This document shows positions 41,653 to 50,365 of a stretch of 64,000 nt of DNA, piece by piece; positions within the stretch are counted from its first letter, which is position 1, and every line of letters begins with the position of its first letter. The DNA is from Anaerosporomusa subterranea. GTDB taxonomy: Bacteria > Bacillota > Negativicutes > Sporomusales > Acetonemataceae. The notes beneath the pieces are model-generated. The model did no database searches and was not told the origin of the DNA. It saw only the letters and a program-made list of their open reading frames with translations. A program made the position numbers and the translations under genes. The stretch is from the NCBI RefSeq assembly GCF_001611555.1, contig NZ_LSGP01000017.1:620001-684000 (forward strand). The letters run 5' to 3'.

Positions 41653-43383
41653 ATGGACATATATATAAAGGCAGGCGAGAAAGTGGCTGGTAATTTAATC
41701 GCAGATATCGTTTTGAAAAATGGGTTTGTTTATACGGCTGATGCTGGCGATTCGGTGCATGAGGCGACCGCTATCTTGGGCGACCGCATTTTGTTTGTTG
41801 GCAGCAATGACGCTGTGCAGAGGTATATTGGGCCTGCGACTAAGCTGATTGATTTGGGAGGCAAGCTCGTCATTCCGGGGATGATTGACTCTCATATTCA
41901 TCCGCCTGGATTATCGCTGCTTGAACTTTATGAGGTGAAGCTGTTCGACAGCTCAACTTTTGAGGGTTATCTTGACGCTGTTAGAGAGTTCTTGCTCCAG
42001 AATCCAGACACCAAATTGGTCTATGGTCGGGGCTGGTCATGGGGGATTCTCCAAGGGGAGGAACTGAATAGAGGCCCGCGCAAGGAATATCTTGATGGGA
42101 TTTCCACCGCAATTCCGATCGTGCTACGCGCGAATGACGGCCATACGCTGTGGGTCAACTCCAAGGCCCTGGAAGTCAATTGTGTTACTGTGGAGACAGA
42201 CGTTCCTCACGGCGGCGTGATTGAACGCGACCCGATCAGCGGAGAGCTGTGGGGCACGCTGAAAGAAGCGGCGATGGGTCTGATTGCGCTGCCAGAATAT
42301 AGTATTGAACAGTATGTGGCGGCCATGTTGAATTTTCAGCACAAAATGCATCGCTATGGCATCACTGGCATACTGACTATGGGAAGTCTAACGTTTAAAA
42401 ATATTTTTGCCGCCTGTGAGGCGATGCGGCAGCAGGGAAAACTGCGACTGCGCGTCCGGGGGGCTGTCAGTATTACGCCGAACGAGGATGTTAAAGCACA
42501 GCTTGCAGCCATTGCAGAGCTGCGGGAGCAATACGCGGCTCCGCAACTGAAGCTAATTACAGCGAAGTTTTTCACCGATGGCGTGGTGGAGGGTGGGACT
42601 AGCCATTTGCTGGCGCCTTATACTTCGGCTTGCGGCAAAGGCGACAACCACTATGGCGAGTTTCTCTGGGATGAGGAAAAACTGCAGCAGGCGTTTACCC
42701 TGGCCAATACGGATGGGCTGCAGATTCATGTTCACTCGACAGGAGACGCATCCACCAAGAAGGTACTCGATGCGCTGGAGTATGCGGGTACTGCCGCTCC
42801 AGTAGGAGATTATCGCAATACGATTACTCATCTACAGTTGGTTGATAACCAGGATATTCATCGTTTTAAGGACCTCAAAGTGATTGCCAGTGTTCAGCCC
42901 TATTGGCAGTTCAAAGGGCCGAAATGGTGGCGGCAGGTAGATTATCAATTTTTGGGCGAACGGGCAGAAAGGCAGTTTCCACTGGGATCGTTCTTCAAAA
43001 GCGGCATCACAGTCGCATCATCGTCAGATTACCCGGCAACTGTTGAGGCCTATCCGCTGCGGGCGATTGAGATCGGTGTCACCCGCAATCTGGATAACGG
43101 GCCGCTGTTTGGAGTTGAGGATATTACCGATATCGATGATGAACGCTATCTACTGAATAAAAACGAGCGGGCGACAGTAACGGGAATGGTCAAAAGTTTC
43201 ACCATCAACGGGGCGTATATGCTGTTTATGGAAAACGAAACCGGGTCCATCGAACCCGGCAAGTTGGCTGATTTGGTTGTGCTAGATCAGAACATCTTGG
43301 CGATCAATCCGTTGGATATTGATAAAACCAAGGTGATGCTGACGATTTTCGGCGGGGAAGTCGTGTATGAGAATAAAAATTGA
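41653..43383 (+). CDS. Amidohydrolase family protein, YtcJ-like
   Basis: A metal-dependent hydrolase of about 576 residues, family of YtcJ and N-substituted formamide deformylase. N-terminal small beta domain (DIVLKNGFVYTADAGDS), then the metal motif GMIDSHIHPPG, a central region FFTDGVVEGGTSHL, the histidine-bearing LQIHVHSTGD and ITHLQLV, and SSDYPATVEAYPLRAIEIGVTR. The C-terminus has GSIEPGKLADLVVLDQNIL. The start is unclear. ATG 41653 has weak aagg support; GTG 41683 is an alternative that would still keep the whole domain. The frame upstream (to 41617) is repeat. The substrate is unknown. Confidence 0.85.
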   Translation: MDIYIKAGEKVAGNLIADIVLKNGFVYTADAGDSVHEATAILGDRILFVGSNDAVQRYIGPATKLIDLGGKLVIPGMIDSHIHPPGLSLLELYEVKLFDSSTFEGYLDAVREFLLQNPDTKLVYGRGWSWGILQGEELNRGPRKEYLDGISTAIPIVLRANDGHTLWVNSKALEVNCVTVETDVPHGGVIERDPISGELWGTLKEAAMGLIALPEYSIEQYVAAMLNFQHKMHRYGITGILTMGSLTFKNIFAACEAMRQQGKLRLRVRGAVSITPNEDVKAQLAAIAELREQYAAPQLKLITAKFFTDGVVEGGTSHLLAPYTSACGKGDNHYGEFLWDEEKLQQAFTLANTDGLQIHVHSTGDASTKKVLDALEYAGTAAPVGDYRNTITHLQLVDNQDIHRFKDLKVIASVQPYWQFKGPKWWRQVDYQFLGERAERQFPLGSFFKSGITVASSSDYPATVEAYPLRAIEIGVTRNLDNGPLFGVEDITDIDDERYLLNKNERATVTGMVKSFTINGAYMLFMENETGSIEPGKLADLVVLDQNILAINPLDIDKTKVMLTIFGGEVVYENKN

Positions 43384-43414
43384 GGCGTTACGGAGATAAT
43401 GTGGACGTAGATTA

Positions 43415-43513
43415 CACTAACCGCAGAGTGCGCAGAGGTCTCAGAGGGTACGTGGGATTATTGCAACAGTCCGGAGTCTTCTGCGAGTCCCTCTGTGTAC
43501 TCTGCGTACTCTG
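43415..43513. repeat. CR6: inverted 'accgcagagtgcgcagag' repeat
   Basis: Left arm taaccgcagagtgcgcagag, right arm ctctgtgtactctgcgtactctgcggtt, with a short loop. It lies between the convergent amidohydrolase and the minus-strand gene at 43536. Confidence 0.85.
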
Positions 43514-43535
43514 CGGTTCGGTAGCCTCGTCTTCC

Positions 43536-44366
43536 CTAAAAAGTGCTGTGGTTGTCTTTATAAACACACGCCAAATGCTTACTGCAAGCCACTCCACCGT
43601 GTTGGCAGGAAATTAGGCTGTCGGGGTGGCAGTGAAAGCTACTGCTGTCAATAGGCAGTATCAGCGAGAAGACAAGCTCGATCTGGGTTGCGCTTCCTTC
43701 GATCAGCATTGTTGTGGCTCCTTCTGCGCCAAGGATGCCGCCGGCGGCGATAACTGTGGCTTTTACCCCAGTTAACGCTTCGATTGCTTCTTTTTCTGTG
43801 ATGATTTTACCGGTGAGTGGCAGCACGCCGACCGCCATGCCCATAGACTTCTCGATGCGTTTACGGCCGGCGAGTTTGCAGTTTTCTATGATTGAGCCGG
43901 GGATAAGCTTTTCCAGTCCAGCGGCGATAATTGTTTGGATGCCTTCGCTCCATAAGATGCCCAGAGCATTTCCGGCGGCGCTGCCACCCTCGAGTCCGGC
44001 CAGCAGACCGGCTACCCCGTGCTGATCAATGGCATTGGCGCCGGTGATGAAGACGTCGGATGATTGCAGAGTCAGTAATTCTTCGGTTAGCGAGGTATCA
44101 ATCGCTCGCCAATCACCATTTTCAATGACGACGATGTGCGGAGCCTTTGCCTGGGTTGGCGCAGTTCGCGCGCCACCTGGGACAAACCGCCCGCCTAGTC
44201 GCATTTGGGGAACGCCTAGAGTTTTGGCGATATATGCGACAGTTGTGCCAGACTTAAGGACAACTTTGCCATGCTGGAGGGCGTATTCAACTGCCGGTAG
44301 CTTCAAAATGGCGGCGGCGATGATGACCTTTGCTTGACCTGGTGTCAGGGTTATTTGAGCAATCAT
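43536..44366 (-). CDS. Conserved-looking hypothetical protein (276 aa)
   Basis: Start ATG at 44366 with AGGAGAGG close upstream (complement of 44373-44380). The open frame runs on to 44420 without a site. No signal peptide or clear membrane helix. Glycine-rich segments GVAGLLAGLEGGSAAGNALGIL and AAGGILGAEGATTMLIEG suggest a nucleotide- or cofactor-binding alpha/beta fold. The N-terminus (ITLTPGQAKVIIAAAILKLP) is hydrophobic. The last ~35 residues (DSSSFHCHPD..KDNHSTF) contain Cys and His and look different from the rest; they may have been added by sequence next to repeat CR6. I do not recognise a function. Confidence 0.65.
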   Translation of the reverse strand: MIAQITLTPGQAKVIIAAAILKLPAVEYALQHGKVVLKSGTTVAYIAKTLGVPQMRLGGRFVPGGARTAPTQAKAPHIVVIENGDWRAIDTSLTEELLTLQSSDVFITGANAIDQHGVAGLLAGLEGGSAAGNALGILWSEGIQTIIAAGLEKLIPGSIIENCKLAGRKRIEKSMGMAVGVLPLTGKIITEKEAIEALTGVKATVIAAGGILGAEGATTMLIEGSATQIELVFSLILPIDSSSFHCHPDSLISCQHGGVACSKHLACVYKDNHSTF

Positions 44367-44397
44367 GGAAGCCTCTCCTTTCTGAGTAGAAATTAGC

Positions 44398-44428
44398 AGT
44401 ACGATGAGCACAAGCGGCACTAGGCTTA
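44398..44428. repeat. TRI repeat fragment
   Basis: gtacgatgagcacaagcggcactag, related to the complement of the other TRI copies. Confidence 0.4.
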
Positions 44429-44470
44429 TAAGAAATACCTCTGCGAGGTCTTTTTATGGAACGGAGTAAC

Positions 44471-44575
44471 GTTTATAGCGCAAAGATCGCAAAGCCTGCG
44501 AAGCGCACAAAGGGATCTTAGTTAATAAATACTGCTTTGCGACGCTAGTACGCTTCGCGGGCTTTGCGCTAACGG
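44471..44575. repeat. Inverted repeat, 'agcgcaaag..gcaaagcctgcgaagcg' type
   Basis: Left arm ttatagcgcaaagatcgcaaagcctgcg and right arm tacgcttcgcgggctttgcgctaa enclose a short AT-rich loop. It has the same build as the CR repeats (a degenerate unit in two inverted arms) but a different sequence. Confidence 0.65.
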
Positions 44576-44607
44576 ACTTCTACGGTTATAATTTCTGGAC
44601 GTACAAA

Positions 44608-44640
44608 AAACCTGGCTTAGAGCATTGCTAAGCCAGGTTT
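44608..44640 (-). terminator. Intrinsic terminator of the small minus-strand gene
   Basis: Stem aaacctggcttag / ctaagccaggttt, 13 bp perfect. On the minus strand it is followed by tttttt counting the end of the stem. It sits eight bases from the stop of the gene at 44649-44792. Confidence 0.8.
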
Positions 44641-44648
44641 CTATACAC

Positions 44649-44792
44649 TTATTTCATTAAAACGGCCAAGGATAAGCAGGTAAAAAGCAATCCGCTGGCT
44701 AGTATGCCATGCACCAGATGCTGTTCTAAATGATTAGGTTTGATAATGCTGCGGTGTTTGTAATACTGGTGAGTATACATTTCTTCTTGCAC
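44649..44792 (-). CDS. Small tail-anchored-like membrane protein (47 aa)
   Basis: GTG start at 44792 with GGAGGG (complement of 44801-44806) eight bases before it. The product begins QEEMYTHQYYKHRSIIKPN after the start residue, has a histidine-rich middle (HLEQHLVHG) and ends with one membrane helix (ILASGLLFTCLSLAVLMK). A strong terminator follows. Ribosome site, hydrophobic tail and terminator support a real gene. Function unknown. Confidence 0.65.
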   Translation of the reverse strand: MQEEMYTHQYYKHRSIIKPNHLEQHLVHGILASGLLFTCLSLAVLMK

Positions 44793-44964
44793 GAGCTTTA
44801 CCCTCCGGTCCGCATTTCAATAACCAATGCATACATACGACGCGGGAATAGAAAATCCTGCTGGTTTTGGTAAAAAATATGTAGGATTTACAAACTATTA
44901 TTAATAATGGCATAATAACATATAAAAGGGATTTTGGACGTGCAACTGGGCGTGGAGGATTTTC

Positions 44965-47124
44965 ATGGAGAACATCACCGGTACAGTGGAAAATATTGTT
45001 TTTCAAAGTGCTGATAGTTTATATATTGTGTTTCGGCTGCGTCTCGCGGGTGAGAAGTCTTCCGTCGCCGTGGTGGGGAATTTAGCAGCGCCGCTACTGG
45101 GTGAGGAGATTGACATCAGCGGCGATTGGGTTGAGCATCCCCGCTTTGGGCGCCAGTTCAAGGCAGTTTCTTTTCGCCGGATCGCTCCTTCGAGTTTGGC
45201 AGGAATTGAACGCTTTCTTGGCTCAGGCGCGATTCGCGGTATCGGTCCTTCGTTGGCTGAGCGGATCGTCAAGCAGTTTGGCAAACAATCGCTTGAAATT
45301 ATCGAGCATACACCCGCTCGGCTGGTAGAAGTATCTGGTATCGGCGCGAAACGGGCTGAGATGATTAGCGCTTCCTATAGTGAGCAAGCCGAGCTGCGAG
45401 AGATTATGCTGTTTTTAGAGATGCATGGGGTATCCGGCGCTTATGCGCCAAAGCTGTATAGTCACTATGGCACTCAGGCGATCACAATTTTGGAGCAGAA
45501 TCCCTACCGGTTGGCGGAAGAGGTGGAGGGCATTGGCTTTCGCAAAGCGGATCAAATCGCAATGGCGCTGGGACTGGAGAAGAACCATCCTGACCGCTTG
45601 GCGGCTGGGATTCATTTTGCTTTGCTGCAGATATCTCTGGCAGGACATTGTTGTGTTCCAGAAGAGGCCTTGGTCGAGGAAACCGCTAAACTGCTCGTGG
45701 TGGAACGAATCGAGGTTTCGCTGATTCTGTCTGATTTGATGAAACAACAGTCTCTGTGTGTGGAAGATTACCATGGTATGCTGCTGTTATACCCAAGGCA
45801 TCTCTATTATGCGGAGAAGCGGGTGGCGGAGCGCCTGCTGCATTTGCGGGACCGGGCGCGTCCGCTGCTGTTTGCTGATGCAACAGATATGGTGGAACGT
45901 TGGCAAAAATCAGGCGGTATTCTTCTGGCCGAGGCGCAACGTCAGGCCATCGCGGCTGCTCTAGAGCACGGGGTGCTCGCGCTAACTGGCGGGCCGGGCA
46001 CAGGCAAAACGACAACTGTAAAGGGGATATTAGCTGCTCTTGAAGAACAGGGCTGCAAAATCCTGCTTGGCGCGCCAACTGGCAGAGCGGCAAAGCGGTT
46101 GCAAGAGACGACCGGTCGCGATGCGGTCACTGTTCACCGTCTGCTGGAGTCGAGTGGTGGTCCGGAGGGAGCGCCGGTTTTTCTGCGTGATGAAGATAAT
46201 CCGTTAGAGGCTGACGCGATCATTCTTGATGAGGTTTCGATGATGGACATATCGCTGATGCACTACTTTTTGCGGGCTGTACCTGAAGGCTGCCGAGTGG
46301 TTCTGGTCGGCGACGTCGATCAACTGCCAGCTGTGGGGCCGGGATCGGTATTGAAAGATATCATTGATTCCGGCGCTGTGCCAATCGTGAGGCTGACTGA
46401 GGTATTTCGCCAAGCAGGCGAGAGTATGATTGTTGTCAATGCGCATCGCATCAACCGCGGACGGTTGCCAGATGTGACTTCCAGCCTGGATTTTCAGTTC
46501 TTGCCCTGTGAGGATGCAGAAGAAGCGGCTAAGCTGGTGGTGGAACTGGCTAGTAAAGAATTGCCTCAATCCGGCTATGACGTTTGGCGGGATGTGCAAG
46601 TACTGTCTCCCATGCATCGATTAGCCTGCGGCGTGGAAAATCTAAACAAACAATTACAGGCGGCGCTGAACCCGCCTAACGAATATTCGGCAACGGTTGC
46701 AGGGATTAACCAGGTTTTCCGTACAGGCGATAAGGTGATGCAAACTCGCAATAATTACCAGAAGGGCGTATTTAATGGTGATATTGGTTTTATCATCTTG
46801 ATCGAAGATGGCAGGGTGACTGTGCGCTATCCGGATGCTGATGTCATCTATGAACGGAGCGATATGGATGAGTTGCATCTGGCGTATTGCATGAGTGTGC
46901 ACAAAAGCCAAGGCAGTGAATATCCGGTTGTGATCCTGCCGTTGGTAGCTGGGCATCACATCATGCTGCAACGCAATCTACTGTATACGGCAGTTACCAG
47001 GGCTAAAGAGCGGGTTATTCTCCTCGGTTCAAAGGCGGCGCTGAATACGGCTTTGGCCAATGATCGCACCAAGCGCCGCTATTCGCTGCTGGCGCAGCGA
47101 CTGCGGGGTGAAGCGCTGTGCTGA
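44965..47124 (+). CDS. recD2: RecD2-type ATP-dependent DNA helicase
   Basis: Superfamily 1B 5'-3' helicase of the RecD2/YrrC type, 719 residues, found in bacteria without full RecBCD. The N-terminal OB-like and helix-hairpin-helix region includes IRGIGPSLAERIVKQFG and EVSGIGAKRAEMI. Helicase motifs are LTGGPGTGKTTTVKGIL (Walker A), GAPTGRAAKRL, ILDEVSMMD (Walker B), VGDVDQLPAVGPG, and near the end YCMSVHKSQGSEYPVVILP and LYTAVTRAKERVILLG. ATG 44965 follows gtggagg. comF starts inside its last codons. Confidence 0.95.
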   Translation: MENITGTVENIVFQSADSLYIVFRLRLAGEKSSVAVVGNLAAPLLGEEIDISGDWVEHPRFGRQFKAVSFRRIAPSSLAGIERFLGSGAIRGIGPSLAERIVKQFGKQSLEIIEHTPARLVEVSGIGAKRAEMISASYSEQAELREIMLFLEMHGVSGAYAPKLYSHYGTQAITILEQNPYRLAEEVEGIGFRKADQIAMALGLEKNHPDRLAAGIHFALLQISLAGHCCVPEEALVEETAKLLVVERIEVSLILSDLMKQQSLCVEDYHGMLLLYPRHLYYAEKRVAERLLHLRDRARPLLFADATDMVERWQKSGGILLAEAQRQAIAAALEHGVLALTGGPGTGKTTTVKGILAALEEQGCKILLGAPTGRAAKRLQETTGRDAVTVHRLLESSGGPEGAPVFLRDEDNPLEADAIILDEVSMMDISLMHYFLRAVPEGCRVVLVGDVDQLPAVGPGSVLKDIIDSGAVPIVRLTEVFRQAGESMIVVNAHRINRGRLPDVTSSLDFQFLPCEDAEEAAKLVVELASKELPQSGYDVWRDVQVLSPMHRLACGVENLNKQLQAALNPPNEYSATVAGINQVFRTGDKVMQTRNNYQKGVFNGDIGFIILIEDGRVTVRYPDADVIYERSDMDELHLAYCMSVHKSQGSEYPVVILPLVAGHHIMLQRNLLYTAVTRAKERVILLGSKAALNTALANDRTKRRYSLLAQRLRGEALC

Positions 47125-47783
47125 GAAGCTGGTGGACAGCCCTGCTGGATCTTTTCTATCCGCCGCGATGCCCAGCCTGCCAGTCTGCGGTAAGCGTGCA
47201 GGGTGGTTGGTGTCAGCGTTGTATGCCTGAGAAACTTTCGTTACGCGAATTGGCCCCAGGTGGGCATCGACCAGCAGCGCTAGCGATGTGTCTGACCATT
47301 TTGCCTTATGAGGGAGCGGTTAAGCACTTGCTGCATCGACTGAAGTTTCAGCCTGATCCCCAGGCTGCTAACTATTTTAGCTGGCTGCTGGACAACAAAG
47401 TGAATTGGGCCAAACTGCTTTGTCCTGAGCTGGTCGTGCCAGTACCGCTATCAGTAGAACGGGCGGCTAAACGCGGCTTTAACCAGACGGAACTGTTATT
47501 TCGCCCATGGTGCCAGGCGCATGGTTATGCATGGGCCGAGGTGCTGGCGCGCCATCGCGACACACTGCCGCAGTGGCAGCTCTCGCCAATCGAGAGACGC
47601 CGCAATATCAAGGGTGCGTTTGTCGTATTGCAGCCGGAATTGGTGCAGGGGAAAACAGTATTGCTGGTGGACGATATATTGACAACTGGCTTTACCTTGG
47701 CCGAGTGCGCGCGGACGCTGAAAAAGGCAGGAGCTAAAGAAGTACACGGCTTGGCATTGGCGAGTGGGGCGGCGGGGTGGTAA
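47118..47783 (+). CDS. comF: ComF family protein (phosphoribosyltransferase fold)
   Basis: A 221-residue late-competence type protein. It has an N-terminal zinc motif with CPAC and WCQRC, a middle segment LLHRLKFQPDPQAANYF, and the phosphoribosyltransferase PRPP loop TVLLVDDILTTGFTLAECARTL. In naturally transformable bacteria ComF supports uptake of single-stranded DNA. GTG 47118 overlaps the end of recD2 by seven bases, implying translational coupling and a shared role in DNA processing. The pairing of recD2 and comF is common in Firmicutes. Confidence 0.92.
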   Translation: MLRSWWTALLDLFYPPRCPACQSAVSVQGGWCQRCMPEKLSLRELAPGGHRPAALAMCLTILPYEGAVKHLLHRLKFQPDPQAANYFSWLLDNKVNWAKLLCPELVVPVPLSVERAAKRGFNQTELLFRPWCQAHGYAWAEVLARHRDTLPQWQLSPIERRRNIKGAFVVLQPELVQGKTVLLVDDILTTGFTLAECARTLKKAGAKEVHGLALASGAAGW

Positions 47784-47843
47784 AAAGTCAACCAAGGGCG
47801 CGAAGGCTGTAAAGGGTACGAAGGGAACAATAAGAATTGCTTT

Positions 47844-47886
47844 AACCGCAGAGTGCGCAGAGTACGCTGAGGCTGCGCAGAGGGTT
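47844..47886. repeat. CR7: single-arm 'accgcagagtgcgcagag' repeat
   Basis: taaccgcagagtgcgcagag, tacgctgaggctgcgcagagggtt; no right arm. A different short repeat (aagggcgcgaaggctgtaaagg) precedes it at about 47797. Confidence 0.75.
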
Positions 47887-47907
47887 ACTGAATAACAGAG
47901 ATGAAAA

Positions 47908-47937
47908 AAGTGCTCATTCCTCGCGAAAAGAGCACTT
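47908..47937. terminator. Small hairpin
   Basis: aagtgctc / gagcactt, 8 bp with a 14-base loop. The minus strand continues into a run of T, so it may end minus-strand transcripts leaving the HD gene. Confidence 0.4.
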
Positions 47938-47954
47938 CAAGTTTAGAACGATCC

Positions 47955-48138
47955 TTCAGGGCGTTCAGATGCCCCAGATGCTAGGCAGCCCCCGCAATCC
48001 AGCGGTGCCGCGTACGTTCGGGTACGCAAACAATGGATTGCGGGGGCTGATTGCGCAACTCTTGGCGCTTTAGCGCCTTAGAGTTGGCGGCATACCCTTT
48101 ACGGGTGCAACGCAGATGGGGTATATCAACGCCATGAA
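47955..48138. repeat. VSE12: nested-hairpin repeat, reverse orientation
   Basis: Outer stem ttcagggcgtt (47955-47965) / aacgccatgaa (48128-48138), one mismatch. Inner stem agcccccgcaatcca (47987-48001) / tggattgcgggggct (48034-48048), perfect 15 bp. It includes the gcgcaactcttggcgctttagcgcc hairpin also seen in VSE11 and VSE13. It ends one base from the stop of the minus-strand HD gene. Confidence 0.9.
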
Positions 48139-48139
48139 C

Positions 48140-48748
48140 TTATTTCAATCCCATGGCCTCAATGAAGGCCTTAACCACTTCTGTGTCATACGCCGTGCCA
48201 GACATGTCCAACAATTCCCGGGTGGCGTCGCCGTTGGTTTTGGCCCAGTGCTGGGTGCAGGGGTTGATGTATCGGTCGTAGCCGTTGGCTACCGCGATGA
48301 TGCGGGCGCCAAGCGGGATGTTAACACCTTTTAGACGGTTGGGATAGCCTTTGCCGTCAAAACGTTCGTGATGATAACGGATATAGGGAATCAGGTCCTG
48401 ACAAGGACCTATATTCTCAAGCATCCAGCTGCCAGCGTTGCAGTGGTTGCGGTAGGCGCTGTTTTCGCGGGTTGATAAATAGGGGAGCTTGGCAAATACC
48501 GCGTTCGGCACAGTCAGGTGACCGATATCATGCAGCAGAGCGGCATGACGGATTCGCTCAATTTCTTCCCTGGGCAAACGCATTTTAGCGGCGATGCTGA
48601 CTGCATAATTCGCCACTTGCTTGCTATGGAGAAATAATTTTTGGTTTTTCATCTGGAGTAAACGCAACAAACTTGCGATGATTGTCTCCAGCGATTCATT
48701 CTGTTCCGGACAACCGTTAGTTGCCGGCATCAGTGATGGCATATACAC
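48140..48748 (-). CDS. HD-GYP-like domain protein, short form
   Basis: A 202-residue stand-alone HD domain. Metal motif AALLHDIGHLTVP, second part YHHERFDGKGYPNRLKG (the GYP signature). In place of the usual 'VADAYDAMTSDRPYR' it reads VANGYDRYINPC, so an Asp and the RPYR segment are lost, which may weaken cyclic di-GMP hydrolysis. GTG at 48748 has AAAGGTAG (complement of 48756-48763) seven bases upstream. The in-frame ATG at 48742 is too far. It faces away from the flagellar cluster. Confidence 0.85.
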   Translation of the reverse strand: MYMPSLMPATNGCPEQNESLETIIASLLRLLQMKNQKLFLHSKQVANYAVSIAAKMRLPREEIERIRHAALLHDIGHLTVPNAVFAKLPYLSTRENSAYRNHCNAGSWMLENIGPCQDLIPYIRYHHERFDGKGYPNRLKGVNIPLGARIIAVANGYDRYINPCTQHWAKTNGDATRELLDMSGTAYDTEVVKAFIEAMGLK

Positions 48749-49039
48749 GGCAAACTACCTTTCGTTACGCACTCCTGGCATAGTCTCATCTATCAGTATA
48801 ACTCAGAATCATGGTCCTGAAAAGTATTAATCCAGAGTGTGTTGCCAATGGAATTTCTGGGAGATTATAAAACCGCACACTTTTAGCTTTTACTTGATAC
48901 CACAAAAGTTCCTAAAATCCTGCAAGATTCGCGGGAAAAGATTTTTTCTTGCAGGAAAATGGGACTGGAGCCCTAGAAATAATATAGCGTAAAAATGTAT
49001 AATTACTATAAGATGTGGTATTCGCAAGGAGGTCGGTCC
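48749..49039. other. Divergent intergenic region upstream of late flagellar genes
   Basis: Contains an inverted pair tcctgcaag / cttgcagga (48917-48925 and 48949-48957) and a TATAAT box at 48998-49003 about 37 bases before the yvyF start, without a clear -35. No convincing sigma-D promoter was found here. Confidence 0.45.
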
Positions 49040-49468
49040 ATGGCTCTCAAATATTGCCCGGAATGTGACAAGCTGTACGCGGAAAATCCAGTCGGCATTT
49101 GCCTTGCTTGTCAAGATGCGGAAGAACCGCTGGTCGAACAAGTTCGTGAGTTTTTACGGGAATCCAGAAAAGCTACGATTGAGGAAGTACATCAAGCTAC
49201 CGGAGTGAAGCATAAAACCATTTTGCGTATGATCCGTTCAGGACGAATTCAGAGTGAGCATGGATTTTCAATATTCTTTAACTGCGAGAAATGCGGTTCA
49301 CCGATCCCAGATGGCCGGTTTTGCGATGCCTGCAGCCGCAAGCTTTCCGGAGAACTACTGGAAAAAGTGCGGGAAATGGCCAAAGAAGCTCAGCCGGAAC
49401 CTAAGCTAGACGTACGCGTAAAGACAGGCAGCCGGATGTATACCCGGGATGGCTCGGATCAAAGTTAA
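49040..49468 (+). CDS. YvyF-like flagellar operon protein
   Basis: A 142-residue soluble protein with an N-terminal zinc ribbon (YCPECDKLYAENPVGICLAC), a helix-turn-helix-like middle (TIEEVHQATGVKHKTILRMIRSGRI) and a second zinc ribbon (NCEKCGSPIPDGRFCDAC). This is the build of the flagellar-operon protein family (YvyF/TIGR03826) encoded before flgM in many Firmicutes. ATG 49040 follows aaggagg (49026-49032). The frame from 48995 is not needed. It may be a regulator; its role is not settled. Confidence 0.85.
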   Translation: MALKYCPECDKLYAENPVGICLACQDAEEPLVEQVREFLRESRKATIEEVHQATGVKHKTILRMIRSGRIQSEHGFSIFFNCEKCGSPIPDGRFCDACSRKLSGELLEKVREMAKEAQPEPKLDVRVKTGSRMYTRDGSDQS

Positions 49469-49483
49469 TGAAAAGAAATTTTG

Positions 49484-49514
49484 CGGCGGGGGTTAATTTC
49501 CTCGCCGTTTTTTT
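49484..49514 (+). terminator. Terminator inside the flagellar gene cluster
   Basis: cggcgggg / cctcgccg with a 8-base loop and seven T after it. It lies between the yvyF-like gene and flgM and may lower expression of the genes downstream. Confidence 0.65.
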
Positions 49515-49553
49515 CGATAACTAAGATAAGCGGAGTAATAAGGGGTGTTTTCC

Positions 49554-49850
49554 ATGATCATATCCGGCAAACAAATACAGGATGCCTTGAAAGTATATGC
49601 AGATCAAAACCAAAAAGCCAAACCAGCAGCTCGTTCGCAGCAATCTGTCAGCAAACGGGATGAAGTTGTCTTATCGCCCAAGGCGCAGGAGTTTAGCCAA
49701 CTGCTGCAAAAGCTCAAGGCAATGCCTGAGGTTCGGGAAGAGAAGGTTGCAGAGCTCACAGCGCGGATTGAGGCTGGTGAGTATGCTGTTGATGCAAAAG
49801 ACATTGTCGAAAAGATGCTTGGAAGAACGTTAGTTGACCGCTTGCGTTAA
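49554..49850 (+). CDS. flgM: Anti-sigma-28 factor FlgM
   Basis: Holds sigma-28/D inactive until the hook is complete. The 98-residue protein has a basic, disordered N-terminal half (KQIQDALKVYADQNQKAKPAARSQQ), DEVVLSPKAQEFSQLLQKL in the middle, and the C-terminal sigma-binding part VAELTARIEAGEYAVDAKDIVEKML. ATG 49554 suits aagggg (49538-49543); GTG 49545 is too close. First of a flgM-flgN-flgK-flgL series. Confidence 0.93.
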   Translation: MIISGKQIQDALKVYADQNQKAKPAARSQQSVSKRDEVVLSPKAQEFSQLLQKLKAMPEVREEKVAELTARIEAGEYAVDAKDIVEKMLGRTLVDRLR

Positions 49851-49867
49851 TTTGAGAGGAGAACTCC

Positions 49868-50356
49868 ATGTGGGATAATTTGATTTCCTTGATGGCAGAG
49901 CTTGTTGCCGTTTACCGGGTTATTTTAGAGATTAGCCGAAAAAAAAAGCAGGCACTCGTCTCTGCCAACGTTGAAGAACTTGACCAATTGATTAAACAGG
50001 AAGAAAACCTGATTTTGCAAATTGGGAAACAAGAAATGGTGAGAAACAAGATTTCGCTTGATTTAGCGGCTGTGTATGCTTTGCCACCGGAGGAATTTAC
50101 TCTTGCAAAGGCGAAAGAATTGGGCGGAGCTGAAGTCGCCGCGAAATTGCAAGCGTTAGAAAATGAATTAACTTCTATTATCAACGATTTGGCGCCGCTG
50201 AATAAAATGAATTCTGAGTTGATTCAGCAATCGCTGAACTACGTTAATTACAGCCTCAATTTGCTAACACAGAATTCCACAGGGACGAATTATGGAGCAA
50301 AAGGCACTGATAAATCTGCTCCACGGCCAAATGCGCTGATTGATGCGAAAGTGTAG
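49868..50356 (+). CDS. flgN: Flagellar chaperone FlgN
   Basis: Export chaperone of the hook-filament junction proteins FlgK and FlgL. It is 162 residues, almost wholly helical, with EISRKKKQALVSANVEELDQLIKQEENLILQIGKQE typical of the family. ATG 49868 follows gaggaga. It starts 17 bases after flgM, and flgK follows after 9 bases. Confidence 0.9.
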   Translation: MWDNLISLMAELVAVYRVILEISRKKKQALVSANVEELDQLIKQEENLILQIGKQEMVRNKISLDLAAVYALPPEEFTLAKAKELGGAEVAAKLQALENELTSIINDLAPLNKMNSELIQQSLNYVNYSLNLLTQNSTGTNYGAKGTDKSAPRPNALIDAKV

Positions 50357-50365
50357 GAGGAAATA

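Noticed and set aside
43380-43616. Open frame of 78 codons behind the amidohydrolase
   Set aside because: Consists mostly of repeat CR6 (encodes RRVRRGLRGYVG and CESLCVLCVLCGS type repeat peptides) and overlaps the minus-strand gene.
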